Assembly: GCA_964397015.1 (NCBI GenBank)
Contig: CAYNHL010000058.1
Location: 1 to 21,873, forward strand
DNA from: MADRE2 sp964397015
GTDB taxonomy: Bacteria; Desulfobacterota; Desulfobacteria; Desulfobacterales; Desulfobacteraceae
DNA length: 21,873 nucleotides
Direction: 5' to 3'
A program made the position numbers and the translations under genes. This document shows, piece after piece, positions 14,075 through 21,568 of this stretch (its first letter is position 1; the number at the start of each line of letters is the position of its first letter). Under the pieces are notes generated by a model. It saw only the letters and a program-made list of their open reading frames with translations. It did no database searches and was not told the DNA's origin.

Positions 14075-15233
14075 AACATTTGAAAAAAGAGTAAAACGGC
14101 GGGTTACCGGTCAGGCGCGCGAATTTTTTGCCGTATGTGCGCCGGGACTTGAACAGCTTTGCAAAAATGAGCTGTCAGGACTTTTGCCAAAGATTTCGAA
14201 AGTGACCGAAACCCTGGGCGGGATAGAATTCACGGCAAGGCTGCCGGACATTTACCAGGCCAACCTGCACCTGAACACCCCGTCCCGGATATTGATGAGG
14301 ATAGAGAGTTTCAAGGCCACCGGTTTTGCGGATCTCGAACGCCGGCTGCAGCAGGTGGACTGGGAGCTGTTCCTGCCGCCATCCGCCCCGGTAAACTGCC
14401 GGGTCAGCGTGCAAAAATGCCGGCTGTACCATTCAAACGCCATCGCCTTAAGGGTCTTGTCGTGCCTGCCGGCAGGAAACAGGCATGACCGGGATTCCTC
14501 GAGCCCTGACATGGAACAGACCCTTTTTGTCCGCGGGCAGAATGACCGCTTCGTAGTGTCCCTGGACACCAGCGGCCCGCCTCTTTACAAGAGAGGGATC
14601 AAAAAAACCGTGGTATCCGCCCCCATCAGGGAAAACCTGGCCTGGGCCGTGCTGACCCTGGCCGGGTTTGACCGGGACGATGTCCTGGTGGACCCTATGT
14701 GCGGCTCCGGCACCTTTTCCCTGGAAGCCGCCCGGATCAAGGCAGGTATTCCACCAGGATTTTTCAGGCAGTTTGCCTTTGAATCATGGCCGGCCTTCAA
14801 TCCCGCCCGGCTGGCCCATCTCAAGTCCCTTGCCGAACAGGATTTTTCACTTTCGAACAACTGCACCATCCTGGCATCCGACCATGAAGCCAGTGCTGTG
14901 GCAGCCCTGGAAAAAAACATCGAATCCTTTGAGTTTGCGCGGCGAATCAACGCAAGGCAGGCTGATTTTTTCGATATCAGCCCTCCCTCCGGCCCTGCGG
15001 GAACCATTGTACTCAACCCCCCATATGGAAAACGGTTGAAGCAGGCAGGAGGTGTCAGAAAATTTTACCGGCAGATCGGTACAAAACTCAAGGCCGATTT
15101 TTCAGGATACAGGCTCGGTATTGTACTGCCTTCAAGAACCCTTGCAAAACACCTGGGTATGAAATTGAAACTGACGTCGGTATTTCACGGAGGAGCCACG
15201 GTTTATATCGGCACAGGCAGAATCGAGCCTTGA
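14037..15233 (+). CDS. THUMP-domain 23S rRNA guanine-N2 methyltransferase (RlmL-type)
   Basis: A 398-residue protein with an N-terminal ferredoxin-like/THUMP region (about 25-155: FFAVCAPGLEQLCKNEL, then GGIEFTA and RILMRIESFKA) and a C-terminal Rossmann methylase. The SAM motif DPMCGSGTFSLEAARI is near residue 219 and the catalytic NPPYGKRL near 327, which marks N2-guanine RNA methylation. It corresponds to the RlmL half of the E. coli RlmL/RlmK fusion (m2G2445), without the RlmK half. ATG 14037 is preferred over ATG 14007 because AGGATAAAAAC precedes it. It overlaps the DAHP synthase gene by 38 bp in another frame and is surely co-transcribed, placing an rRNA modification gene under the tyrosine attenuator. 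Confidence 0.9.
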   Translation: MPDTKNSAVRLNKTFEKRVKRRVTGQAREFFAVCAPGLEQLCKNELSGLLPKISKVTETLGGIEFTARLPDIYQANLHLNTPSRILMRIESFKATGFADLERRLQQVDWELFLPPSAPVNCRVSVQKCRLYHSNAIALRVLSCLPAGNRHDRDSSSPDMEQTLFVRGQNDRFVVSLDTSGPPLYKRGIKKTVVSAPIRENLAWAVLTLAGFDRDDVLVDPMCGSGTFSLEAARIKAGIPPGFFRQFAFESWPAFNPARLAHLKSLAEQDFSLSNNCTILASDHEASAVAALEKNIESFEFARRINARQADFFDISPPSGPAGTIVLNPPYGKRLKQAGGVRKFYRQIGTKLKADFSGYRLGIVLPSRTLAKHLGMKLKLTSVFHGGATVYIGTGRIEP

Positions 15234-15239
15234 ATAAAC

Positions 15240-15950
15240 TCAAGCGCAGAACCTGCAGAAACGCTCAAGGACAGCGCCGGCATGAGGAGTTGGGACCACG
15301 CCCGACAAAAGCTTTTCCGCCTTTGAAGCTATGTTATCGTCTATCATGGCGATCTGGTCGATATATGCCTTCATGATGGAAATATCGTATTCCGGGTGAA
15401 ACTGGACCCCCCATGCATTCGAACCGATACGGAACGCGTGAAAGTGTTCAAAATCATTTTCCGCCAGTACCTGTGCGCCCGAAGGCAGGGAAATAACCGA
15501 CTGGGAATGGGAAACATGGACCTTGAAATTATCAGGCAATCCTTGAAACAAAGGATCTGTCTTCCCGGCTTCGGTCAGCCTGATATCCACTGATCCTAGT
15601 TCCATTCCAAGGGGATTGAATCCCACCTGACCGCCCATGGCCCGGGCGATAAGCTGGTGGCCGTAACATATACCAAGCAGCGGGATTTTCTTCTCGATCA
15701 AGGAAGGTATCAGGGATTCAAGGTTAAGGCTCCAGGGCAGTTTTTCGGTCACCATTGCATGGGAACCCGTGATTATCACACCGCCGGTATTGTCCGGCAG
15801 TGGAAAATCAAAATCTTCAACCGCATTCCAGACGATTGCACGAATCGAATGTTTTGAAAAAGCCCTGGTTATCCAGTGCTCAAAATCCTTGAACTTCGAC
15901 GCAATTGCCGGCAGGGTACATCCTGTCTTGATAATGACAATGGATTTCAT
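15240..15950 (-). CDS. Class I glutamine amidotransferase (GMP synthase-like GATase)
   Basis: A 236-residue protein from the chosen ATG. The nucleophile elbow GICYGHQ places the catalytic Cys at residue 95, and FHPEYD gives His185 and Glu187, completing the triad. Other family landmarks are GGVIITGSHAMVTE (oxyanion-side loop) and HVSHSQSVISLP. No synthetase domain is attached, so it is a free-standing GATase hydrolysing glutamine or a gamma-glutamyl substrate in the cytoplasm. Two upstream in-frame starts (15983 and 15998) would overlap the preceding ferredoxin gene. MKSIVIIKTG matches where the family normally begins, but 15983 has a better ribosome site (GGGAT), so the start is uncertain. 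The six-base gap to the convergent methyltransferase holds no terminator. Confidence 0.88.
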   Translation of the reverse strand: MKSIVIIKTGCTLPAIASKFKDFEHWITRAFSKHSIRAIVWNAVEDFDFPLPDNTGGVIITGSHAMVTEKLPWSLNLESLIPSLIEKKIPLLGICYGHQLIARAMGGQVGFNPLGMELGSVDIRLTEAGKTDPLFQGLPDNFKVHVSHSQSVISLPSGAQVLAENDFEHFHAFRIGSNAWGVQFHPEYDISIMKAYIDQIAMIDDNIASKAEKLLSGVVPTPHAGAVLERFCRFCA

Positions 15951-15975
15951 AGTGTTTTTATCCGGATCATCCTGG

Positions 15976-17523
15976 TTATCCATAAATCGATCCCGCATGA
16001 ATCGTTCCGGGCCCGGCCGTCACCTTAACGGCGGCCTCGCCCTTCAAGGGGCATGCATGTTCACAGATGCCGCAGCCGATACAAAGGGATTCAATAACAT
16101 GGGGTTGTTTTAAAGTGATCTTCTCCCCTGCATCATCCTTTACCACAGCTTCGGTAAAGGAGATGGCTTTAGGAGAGGTGGGACAATGTTCCTCGCAGAC
16201 AATGCAGGGAATTTTATTTGCATAAGGCAGGCAGCGGCTGGTATCAAAAAACGCCGTGCCGATGACAAAGTCGTGTTTCTGTGGTTTCGAAAGCACCGAC
16301 AGGGCTCCTGTGGGACATACCTGTCCGCACAGGGTGCAGTTGAACTCACAATAGCCCAGGCGCGGAATCAGGACAGGGGTGAAGACACGATCGATCCCCA
16401 TTCCCGGAGACAAAGGCTGCAGCCCGTTTGTGATGCACACCTTCATGCATTCCCCGCACCTGACGCAGGTGGCAAGAAAATCCGGCTCATCCAGGGCCCC
16501 GGGCGGGCGGATGAGGTTGGGCGACGGCAGCTTAGATGCCGCACCGGTGTGAATTACAAGCGGCAGGGATACTCCCAGGGCGGCAGCCCCGATAAAACTG
16601 CGGCGGCTGAAATTAACGGGAGCAGGATGAGAACGCCGCCCGGAGGTAATCTTTGCAATACCGTCCGGACAGAAGGACAGGCAGTCCATGCAGAGATTGC
16701 ATTCTTCGAACATGATATCACGATTTTCATTAAAAGCGTTCATGCGGCATTTTTCCATGCACATCCGGCACCTGGCACAGGCTTTTGCAGGTTTGCGCCG
16801 CAAAAACGATCCCCTGGCAAGCAGGGCCAAAAGAGCTCCGAGGGGACAGATATTCCTGCACCAGAACCTGCGGCCGAAAAGTGACAGGCAAAGTACCAAT
16901 GCAAGAAACACAAAAGAGATAAGACCGGTCAGGAAAAATGACTGCCTGTAGGGAAGGAGCGCTGTTTTGAGTACATCGTAGACCGGTTCTGTAACGTTTG
17001 AGGAAAGCCATTGAGGCACTGACAGGTACAGAAAATCGAACACGCCGGACACCCCGTAATTCAGCATGGGATCAACGGCAAAAGCGAGCCCCCGGACCAG
17101 TATGGAAAAAGGGTCCATGATCCCGGCCAGCTGGACACCGAACAGACCGGAAAAAAGGACCAGGACCAGGATGCCGTATTTAAGGGGCCTGAAATTAAAT
17201 CCCGTGGACCGCCGCACGGGCGCAAGGACCCGGTCGAACAAATCGATAATGGTTCCCAGAGGGCAGAACCAGCCGCAGAACCATCGGCCGAAAAACAATG
17301 TAAGCGCCGCCACGATCAAGGCGGGAAACAGCAGGTAAACAAGCGTTTTTTTTGCAAGCGTGACAGACAGGGCCAAAAGGGGATCAAGCCTGAAAAAAAT
17401 ATTCACGGCCCAGTCGATTGTATCCGAGCCGGTATAATCTGTTTTACGGAACAAAAACAAAAATATCAAAAGCACCACAAGCTGTGCTGCCTGCCTTATG
17501 CGCCTGGCTGGTAATTTTTTCAT
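15976..17523 (-). CDS. NapH-NapG-like fusion: membrane polyferredoxin
   Basis: A 515-residue protein. The N-terminal half is NapH/NosR-like: several transmembrane helices (about 11-26, 55-77, 115-132, 195-215) with two membrane-side motifs, WFCGWFCPLG (81-90) and WCRNICPLG (221-229), then two ferredoxin sites (CARCRMCMEKC, CNLCMDCLSFCP). An internal twin-arginine-like stretch SRRSFIGAAALG (307-318) precedes a NapG-like half with four more Cys motifs (CVRCGECMKVC, CEFNCTLCGQVCP, CIVCEEHCP, CIGCGICEHACP). It should pass electrons from quinol to periplasmic clusters. The start at 17523 is chosen because longer forms overlap the DUF362 gene. It follows that gene by 13 bp. Confidence 0.88.
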   Translation of the reverse strand: MKKLPARRIRQAAQLVVLLIFLFLFRKTDYTGSDTIDWAVNIFFRLDPLLALSVTLAKKTLVYLLFPALIVAALTLFFGRWFCGWFCPLGTIIDLFDRVLAPVRRSTGFNFRPLKYGILVLVLFSGLFGVQLAGIMDPFSILVRGLAFAVDPMLNYGVSGVFDFLYLSVPQWLSSNVTEPVYDVLKTALLPYRQSFFLTGLISFVFLALVLCLSLFGRRFWCRNICPLGALLALLARGSFLRRKPAKACARCRMCMEKCRMNAFNENRDIMFEECNLCMDCLSFCPDGIAKITSGRRSHPAPVNFSRRSFIGAAALGVSLPLVIHTGAASKLPSPNLIRPPGALDEPDFLATCVRCGECMKVCITNGLQPLSPGMGIDRVFTPVLIPRLGYCEFNCTLCGQVCPTGALSVLSKPQKHDFVIGTAFFDTSRCLPYANKIPCIVCEEHCPTSPKAISFTEAVVKDDAGEKITLKQPHVIESLCIGCGICEHACPLKGEAAVKVTAGPGTIHAGSIYG

Positions 17524-17536
17524 GGGCGGCGCAGCC

Positions 17537-18451
17537 TTATACCATCCGGATCCTGCATTTTTCAAGATCCATCTGTCCCAGCCCCATTTCATATGCTGCC
17601 ACGGTGGATTCAATATCGGCGGGAGCGAGCCCGAAAAGTGTCGTGGCATAGGCATCGCAGGCAACCGGGTCCGTTCCTGCGATCAGGGTGTCTTTTTTCT
17701 CGACATCGCCGGGCCGCCCTCCCTGGGGACCGTTTCTCAGCATTATCCTCGTGGCGTCAATCACGGTGAGGTGAGGCCGGATAACGGTATTGAGATCAGC
17801 CAGGTGCTGGGCAAGGTTGAAATGAATACGGCCCCTGTGCCCCCCGATGACACCCATGACATTCTTCAATCCGAGGGTCAGCCGGGACAGCCCGTGGTGT
17901 TTGGCCACAGGCACATTTATATAACAGTCCGCGTCAAGGGCATCTTTGTAAAAAGACCACTTGTCCAGGGCTTTTCCCTTTTTTATATTGACCGGGACAA
18001 ACCGGCGCTCTTCCATATAAAAGCACTTGACCTTCCTGTCCCCTATATTGTCAAGCATGGGTTTGATGCCGCTGTTATTGTAGCACCGGCGCTCTTCGTT
18101 GCAGGGCCTGTCAAACACCAGTACACTGCCGGCACCAGCCTCGAGCGCCCTTACCGCAAGCCGTGTCACGACCACAGGATGGGTGTTGGCACCCTGGTCC
18201 ACGGTCCTGTCCCAGCCGATGTTGGGCTTGATGACCACCTTGTCCCCGGGACGGATAAAACTGGAAAGCCCGCCGATTTCCCGGATTACAAGGTCGACAA
18301 GGGCTGCGTAATCCGTGTTTCTGCCCACGATGATATCCGGTGCCGTACCGGAAGAAGCCGCAGCGATCCGGGGAATATGGAATACCGGGCCGGCAGCCAG
18401 GAAACCGGCTGACCAAAGGGATAACTGTTTTAAAAAATGTCGTCGATCCAT
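17537..18451 (-). CDS. Tat-exported DUF362-domain protein
   Basis: A 304-residue protein with a twin-arginine signal at the very N-terminus (DRRHFLKQLSLWSAGFLAAG, cleavage probably after IAAA near residue 32). The DUF362 domain follows, with the family patterns GDKVVIKPNIGWDR, VFDRPCNEERRCYNNSG, YINVPVAKHHGLSRLTLGLKNVMG and GTDPVACDAYATTLFGL. Tat export implies a cofactor loaded in the cytoplasm, yet no ferredoxin CxxCxxC motif is present in this member. DUF362 proteins often neighbour ferredoxin-type electron-transfer proteins, as here with the NapH-NapG fusion 13 bp downstream. Their biochemical role is not settled. The start has AAGGGTG upstream, and the gene begins 10 bp after the PilZ regulator stop. 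Confidence 0.9.
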   Translation of the reverse strand: MDRRHFLKQLSLWSAGFLAAGPVFHIPRIAAASSGTAPDIIVGRNTDYAALVDLVIREIGGLSSFIRPGDKVVIKPNIGWDRTVDQGANTHPVVVTRLAVRALEAGAGSVLVFDRPCNEERRCYNNSGIKPMLDNIGDRKVKCFYMEERRFVPVNIKKGKALDKWSFYKDALDADCYINVPVAKHHGLSRLTLGLKNVMGVIGGHRGRIHFNLAQHLADLNTVIRPHLTVIDATRIMLRNGPQGGRPGDVEKKDTLIAGTDPVACDAYATTLFGLAPADIESTVAAYEMGLGQMDLEKCRIRMV

Positions 18452-18461
18452 GTCACCCTTT

Positions 18462-19832
18462 TCAATTTATCAGGTAAAAACCCAGGTTCTTGTCATAGGG
18501 GGGAGGATTGTAGAAAACACCCTCACAGCTTTTTTCATCCATGTGCTTGACTATGACCTGGCGCCGTATCCTTGAGCGGTTCCTGTCATCCAGCGTGAAC
18601 TTGACGTCCAGAAGATCATCGGTCTTGATCGGCCAGGGCCGGGTGGTTTCAAACAGGATTCCTGCAGTGGACAGTTTCCGTACCGTTATGTCTCCATGGA
18701 ATTCTTTGCTCGAATGAATGAACGATCCCATGAGACGTACTGTCTTGCCTTTGCCGACAGGTTTTTTCTCCTCGGGGGGCAAAGCCTTTTTTTCTTCATC
18801 GAGCATGCTCTGGATATTGTTTTCAATACGGTCTGCATACTGGTGGTCAGCCGCCCCTGATGTCTTGTATACACGGGTATGAATGATATCCAGCAGTTCG
18901 GTCGAGCTTTTTGTCTCAACAGGATGAATATCTGCCGACACGTTGAACCGGAGCGCTTTTTCCAGGCTGTTGCTGTATTCCACGTGATTCATGATACGTT
19001 CTTTTACCCGTTGTGCCTCCCTGGCACTGGTATGCGGCATCAGCACAATGAACCGGTCCGCCTCGTATCGAAAGGTCTCGTCCACTTTTCTGACAGATTT
19101 GTTCAATATGCCTGCCAGCTGTTTGAGTACACTGTCACCTGCCTGGTACCCGTGGGCGTCGACGATCTTTCGAAAATGCACAATGTTGACAAGGATCAAT
19201 GCGGACGGGATTTCGTAGCGGTCGAAAATATCCATGCGGTTGGCCAGCGTATGGTTGAAACTGGCTTTGTTCTTCAAACCTGTCAGGGGATCCACCAGGG
19301 CGATTTTTTTAAGAGACTGGTAATAATAGGATCTTTCGATTGCAATGGCGGCATACTCGGCAATGGCGGAAAGTATTTTCAGCTCCACCGCCTTGAATGT
19401 ATCTCCTGACAGTTTATTGATCAGCTCTATAACGCCGAAAACAGATTTGCCGGTCTTGAGGGGCACTCCTATGATCGATTGTGTTTTAAATCCCGTATAC
19501 TGGTCTATCCTGCTGCTGAACCGCTTGTCTTTTGTCACATCCTTGACAATGACCGGTTTACCGGTTGAATAGATATATCCGGCTATCCCCTCGCCCTCGG
19601 GCAGCTTGAGCCCCTGGAGCTTGTCCCTGCTGGACCCTGTGACAGCCGTAAAAACCATGTCATTGCTTTTTGAATCCTTGAGCAGCAGAGACCAGTGGAC
19701 AGGACGAAAAACAAGCCCTACCTGGTACATTACCGCGTCAATGGTTTCCTTGACGGTTCTGGCCTTGGACAAAGGCTTGCCAAGTTCGAGAAAAAAAGAA
19801 ACCTTGTCTTCCCAGTCTGCAATATTATCCAT
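18462..19832 (-). CDS. GAF - degenerate GGDEF - PilZ signalling protein
   Basis: A 456-residue cytoplasmic protein with three domains. A GAF domain (about 20-165: EGEGIAGYIYSTGKPVIVKDV, IGVPLKTGKSVFGVIELINK) is followed by a GGDEF-fold domain (about 172-305) that begins with a good DPLTGLKN but has EADRF at 257-261 where GGDEF should be, so cyclase activity is very unlikely. A C-terminal PilZ-like domain (about 357-456: RKLSTAGILFETTRPWPI, RRQVIVKHMDE) may bind c-di-GMP, but its N-terminal RxxxR motif is not obvious. It probably works as a receptor or scaffold in c-di-GMP signalling. The gene is first in the minus-strand run with DUF362 and the ferredoxin, with a 10-bp gap, so shared transcription is likely. 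Confidence 0.88.
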   Translation of the reverse strand: MDNIADWEDKVSFFLELGKPLSKARTVKETIDAVMYQVGLVFRPVHWSLLLKDSKSNDMVFTAVTGSSRDKLQGLKLPEGEGIAGYIYSTGKPVIVKDVTKDKRFSSRIDQYTGFKTQSIIGVPLKTGKSVFGVIELINKLSGDTFKAVELKILSAIAEYAAIAIERSYYYQSLKKIALVDPLTGLKNKASFNHTLANRMDIFDRYEIPSALILVNIVHFRKIVDAHGYQAGDSVLKQLAGILNKSVRKVDETFRYEADRFIVLMPHTSAREAQRVKERIMNHVEYSNSLEKALRFNVSADIHPVETKSSTELLDIIHTRVYKTSGAADHQYADRIENNIQSMLDEEKKALPPEEKKPVGKGKTVRLMGSFIHSSKEFHGDITVRKLSTAGILFETTRPWPIKTDDLLDVKFTLDDRNRSRIRRQVIVKHMDEKSCEGVFYNPPPYDKNLGFYLIN

Positions 19833-20236
19833 GATTTGTCTCTGCTTAAGGGTTAAGATGTCGGCCGCTCAAAGGCTCGTGACCTGCTTTTCTTTTATAG
19901 AAAAACAAGGGGGGTTATGTCAAGTTGCAATAATTTAAAGCCCATTTTTTGCCTCTGTGCATGCTCACTGACTGCAAATCCAAGTTAAAATCTCATCAAT
20001 TAAACAAAACATGAAAATCGGTGATAAAAATAATTTAGTCTCTTGACATGCCCAACCTATTGTGTTTTATTGCAAATAATGGTTCATGAGCCTGAGTCAT
20101 ATTTGCAGTAAGTTAAAAAAATCAATGAATTATTAAAACTCAATACTAGTTTTTATTACTTAAACTGGTATCATAGAGCTTTATGAAAATTCATTAAGCA
20201 CAAAAATCATTATAATAATTTATAAGGAGGAGTTTT
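19833..20236 (+). other. 404-bp AT-rich intergenic region before the sag-like cluster
   Basis: No credible gene on either strand. Composition turns sharply AT-rich from about 19910 onwards, marking the border of the cluster. Two weak promoter candidates for the precursor gene are visible: TTGACA at 20043-20048 with TTTTAT at 20065-20070 (16-bp spacer), and a perfect TATAAT at 20211-20216 without a good -35. The region also holds one arm of an imperfect direct repeat (20082-20129). Confidence 0.6.
20082..20129 (+). repeat. Imperfect ~48-bp direct repeat, upstream copy
   Basis: Aligns at roughly 70-75% identity (counted by eye, one small gap) with 20337-20385, which covers the last codons and 3' flank of the precursor gene. 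Shared blocks include GTTCATG, TGAGT, ATTTGCA and TCAATGAA in the same order and spacing. Confidence 0.55.
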
Positions 20237-20350
20237 ATGAAACGGGCAAAATTTAAATCACAATCCATGACCACAATGTATAGTAATAGACCGAATGTAG
20301 CTCCAAGTGCTGGTTGTTGCTGCTGTTGCTGCTGCTGTTCATGCACTTGA
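20237..20350 (+). CDS. SagA-like precursor of a thiazole/oxazole-modified peptide (streptolysin S-like)
   Basis: A 37-codon gene behind an ideal ribosome site (AAGGAGG, about 7 bp spacing). The product has a leader starting MKRAKFKSQSM and a junction NVAPSAG followed by eight consecutive cysteines and Ser-Cys-Thr at the C-terminus. The junction closely resembles streptolysin S precursor SagA (VAPGG followed by a Cys run, from memory), and FKSQSM may correspond to the FxxxB-type leader motif bound by SagC. The Cys/Ser/Thr residues would be cyclised to thiazol(in)es/oxazol(in)es, giving a compact cytolysin- or bacteriocin-like product. TGT and TGC codons alternate irregularly, so the run is selected protein rather than a simple microsatellite. 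It is immediately upstream of sagB- and sagC-like genes. Activity and target are unknown. Confidence 0.88.
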   Translation: MKRAKFKSQSMTTMYSNRPNVAPSAGCCCCCCCCSCT

Positions 20351-20385
20351 GTATAATTTGCAACATGCAAAAAACAATCAATGAA
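20337..20385 (+). repeat. Imperfect ~49-bp direct repeat, downstream copy
   Basis: Partner of 20082-20129. It begins in the final Cys codon of the octa-cysteine run and extends 35 bp beyond the precursor stop codon. Confidence 0.55.
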
Positions 20386-20409
20386 AGATGAGTAAGTAAT
20401 GCCAACAAT

Positions 20410-20476
20410 GCAGAAAAGCACCCCGATATCCTCTGGATTTTTTTTGGGTCCAGAGAATCTCGGGATGCTTTTCTGC
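20410..20476 (+). terminator. Long hairpin between precursor and sagB-like genes
   Basis: GCAGAAAAGCA (20410-20420) pairs with TGCTTTTCTGC (20466-20476), CCCGA (20422-20426) with TCGGG (20460-20464), and CTCTGGA (20431-20437) with TCCAGAG (20449-20455), leaving an 11-nt T/G loop. No clear T-tract follows, so it may act as a partial terminator or an RNA stabiliser/processing site that keeps precursor mRNA in excess over the enzyme genes. The streptolysin sag operon has a terminator in the same place between sagA and sagB (from memory). Confidence 0.7.
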
Positions 20477-20544
20477 TTCCCTTTGAAAGATTGATGGAAT
20501 TTCAAATAGAAATAATTTTTGGATCTCGAGAGGAATAATCACAA

Positions 20545-21501
20545 ATGAAAAAAGTGAAGCTAAACAGCTTTATTGATGGTCATTGTGTTACTCTAAAAGC
20601 TATAAGCTCTTTTGCAGGGACCAGACACTTTAAACCATATGCGAATACTACTGTATCGAAAACACCGATGAATGTAGCATCCAGCTTTAACTTCAATAGT
20701 GAAACTTCATTTCTTTTTGATTTGTTTTTATTAAACTTTAACCAGAAACTACATCACTTCACAGGATTTTCTGCAATTAATAATTATAGGGCTCAGGAGG
20801 TTATTGACTCTATTGCTTTAAGGAAACTAAAGTATAATGAAAAAGAGCTGATTAAGCTTCCAAAATATTACAAAATAAACGTGTCATTTGACTCTTTAAT
20901 TAAAACAAGAAGAAGCCGAAGAAGATTCACAAAAGCGAAGCTGAGCTTAAAAGAATTATCCACTATTTTGTTTTACGCCCAGGGAATAACTGATAGTGCG
21001 GAAATAAATGAAGACTTTTTTTTCATGGATAGATTGTCCGAGTTGTTAAACAAAAAAGAGTATTGTTTGAATATGAGAACCTATCCTTCTGGAGGCGGAC
21101 TATATCCAATCGAACTATACTTTTTTTCAAAAGGTGTAAAATTGCTAAACGATGGTATATATCTATATATTCCGGAGCATCATTCAATAAAATTAATCAA
21201 AGAAATAAAAATTGACTTTGATGAATTAGCTGCCCTCAAAGGCATAGATGTTCAAAATACAAATTTATTTTTTATATATGTCTATAACAAAAATTACAAT
21301 TCTCAAAAATATGGAGAATCCGGATTTGTATTTTCATTAATCGAATTGGGATCAATTTCACAGAATCTCCATCTCTCTTGTTCTGCCCTTGGTTGTGGCT
21401 CTTGTGATATCGGGGGATTCTATAAAGAAAAAATACAAAAGAAAATTGGATTAAATGACCTTTATGAACATGTTGTATCAACTACAGTTGCCGGAAAATA
21501 A
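20545..21501 (+). CDS. SagB/ThcOx-family azoline dehydrogenase
   Basis: A 318-residue protein of the nitroreductase-fold SagB family, the FMN enzyme that oxidises thiazolines/oxazolines to thiazoles/oxazoles. Diagnostic segments are SLIKTRRSRRRFTK (about residues 115-128), the hallmark MRTYPSGGGLYPIELYFFS (about 178-196), and the C-terminal LGSISQNLHLSCSALGCGSCDIGGFY. Codon use is strongly AT-rich, unlike the aro or hgc genes. GAGAGGAATAATC precedes the ATG. It lies downstream of the precursor gene and its hairpin, and 67 bp before the SagC-like gene. The usual N-terminal extension seen in many SagB proteins is present (about 100 residues before the core). Confidence 0.92.
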   Translation: MKKVKLNSFIDGHCVTLKAISSFAGTRHFKPYANTTVSKTPMNVASSFNFNSETSFLFDLFLLNFNQKLHHFTGFSAINNYRAQEVIDSIALRKLKYNEKELIKLPKYYKINVSFDSLIKTRRSRRRFTKAKLSLKELSTILFYAQGITDSAEINEDFFFMDRLSELLNKKEYCLNMRTYPSGGGLYPIELYFFSKGVKLLNDGIYLYIPEHHSIKLIKEIKIDFDELAALKGIDVQNTNLFFIYVYNKNYNSQKYGESGFVFSLIELGSISQNLHLSCSALGCGSCDIGGFYKEKIQKKIGLNDLYEHVVSTTVAGK

Positions 21502-21568
21502 AACTAAAACCTCTATATACAAGGGTCAATTATAGCTGTGATGAATACTCAAAAAAACGAGGTGTGGC

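Noticed and set aside
17498..18412. Plus-strand 304-codon open frame
   Set aside because: It is fully antisense to the DUF362 gene, which has clear family motifs and a Tat signal; the open shadow frame is a GC-codon effect.
20311..20338. TGC/TGT run as a trinucleotide microsatellite
   Set aside because: The codons mix TGT and TGC irregularly, sit in frame behind a strong ribosome site and a SagA-like junction, and precede sagB, so coding selection explains them better than slippage.
20194..20505. Minus-strand 103-codon frame with a poly-glutamine run
   Set aside because: The Gln run is just the antisense of the TGT/TGC cysteine codons of the precursor gene; there is no ribosome site and no conserved domain.
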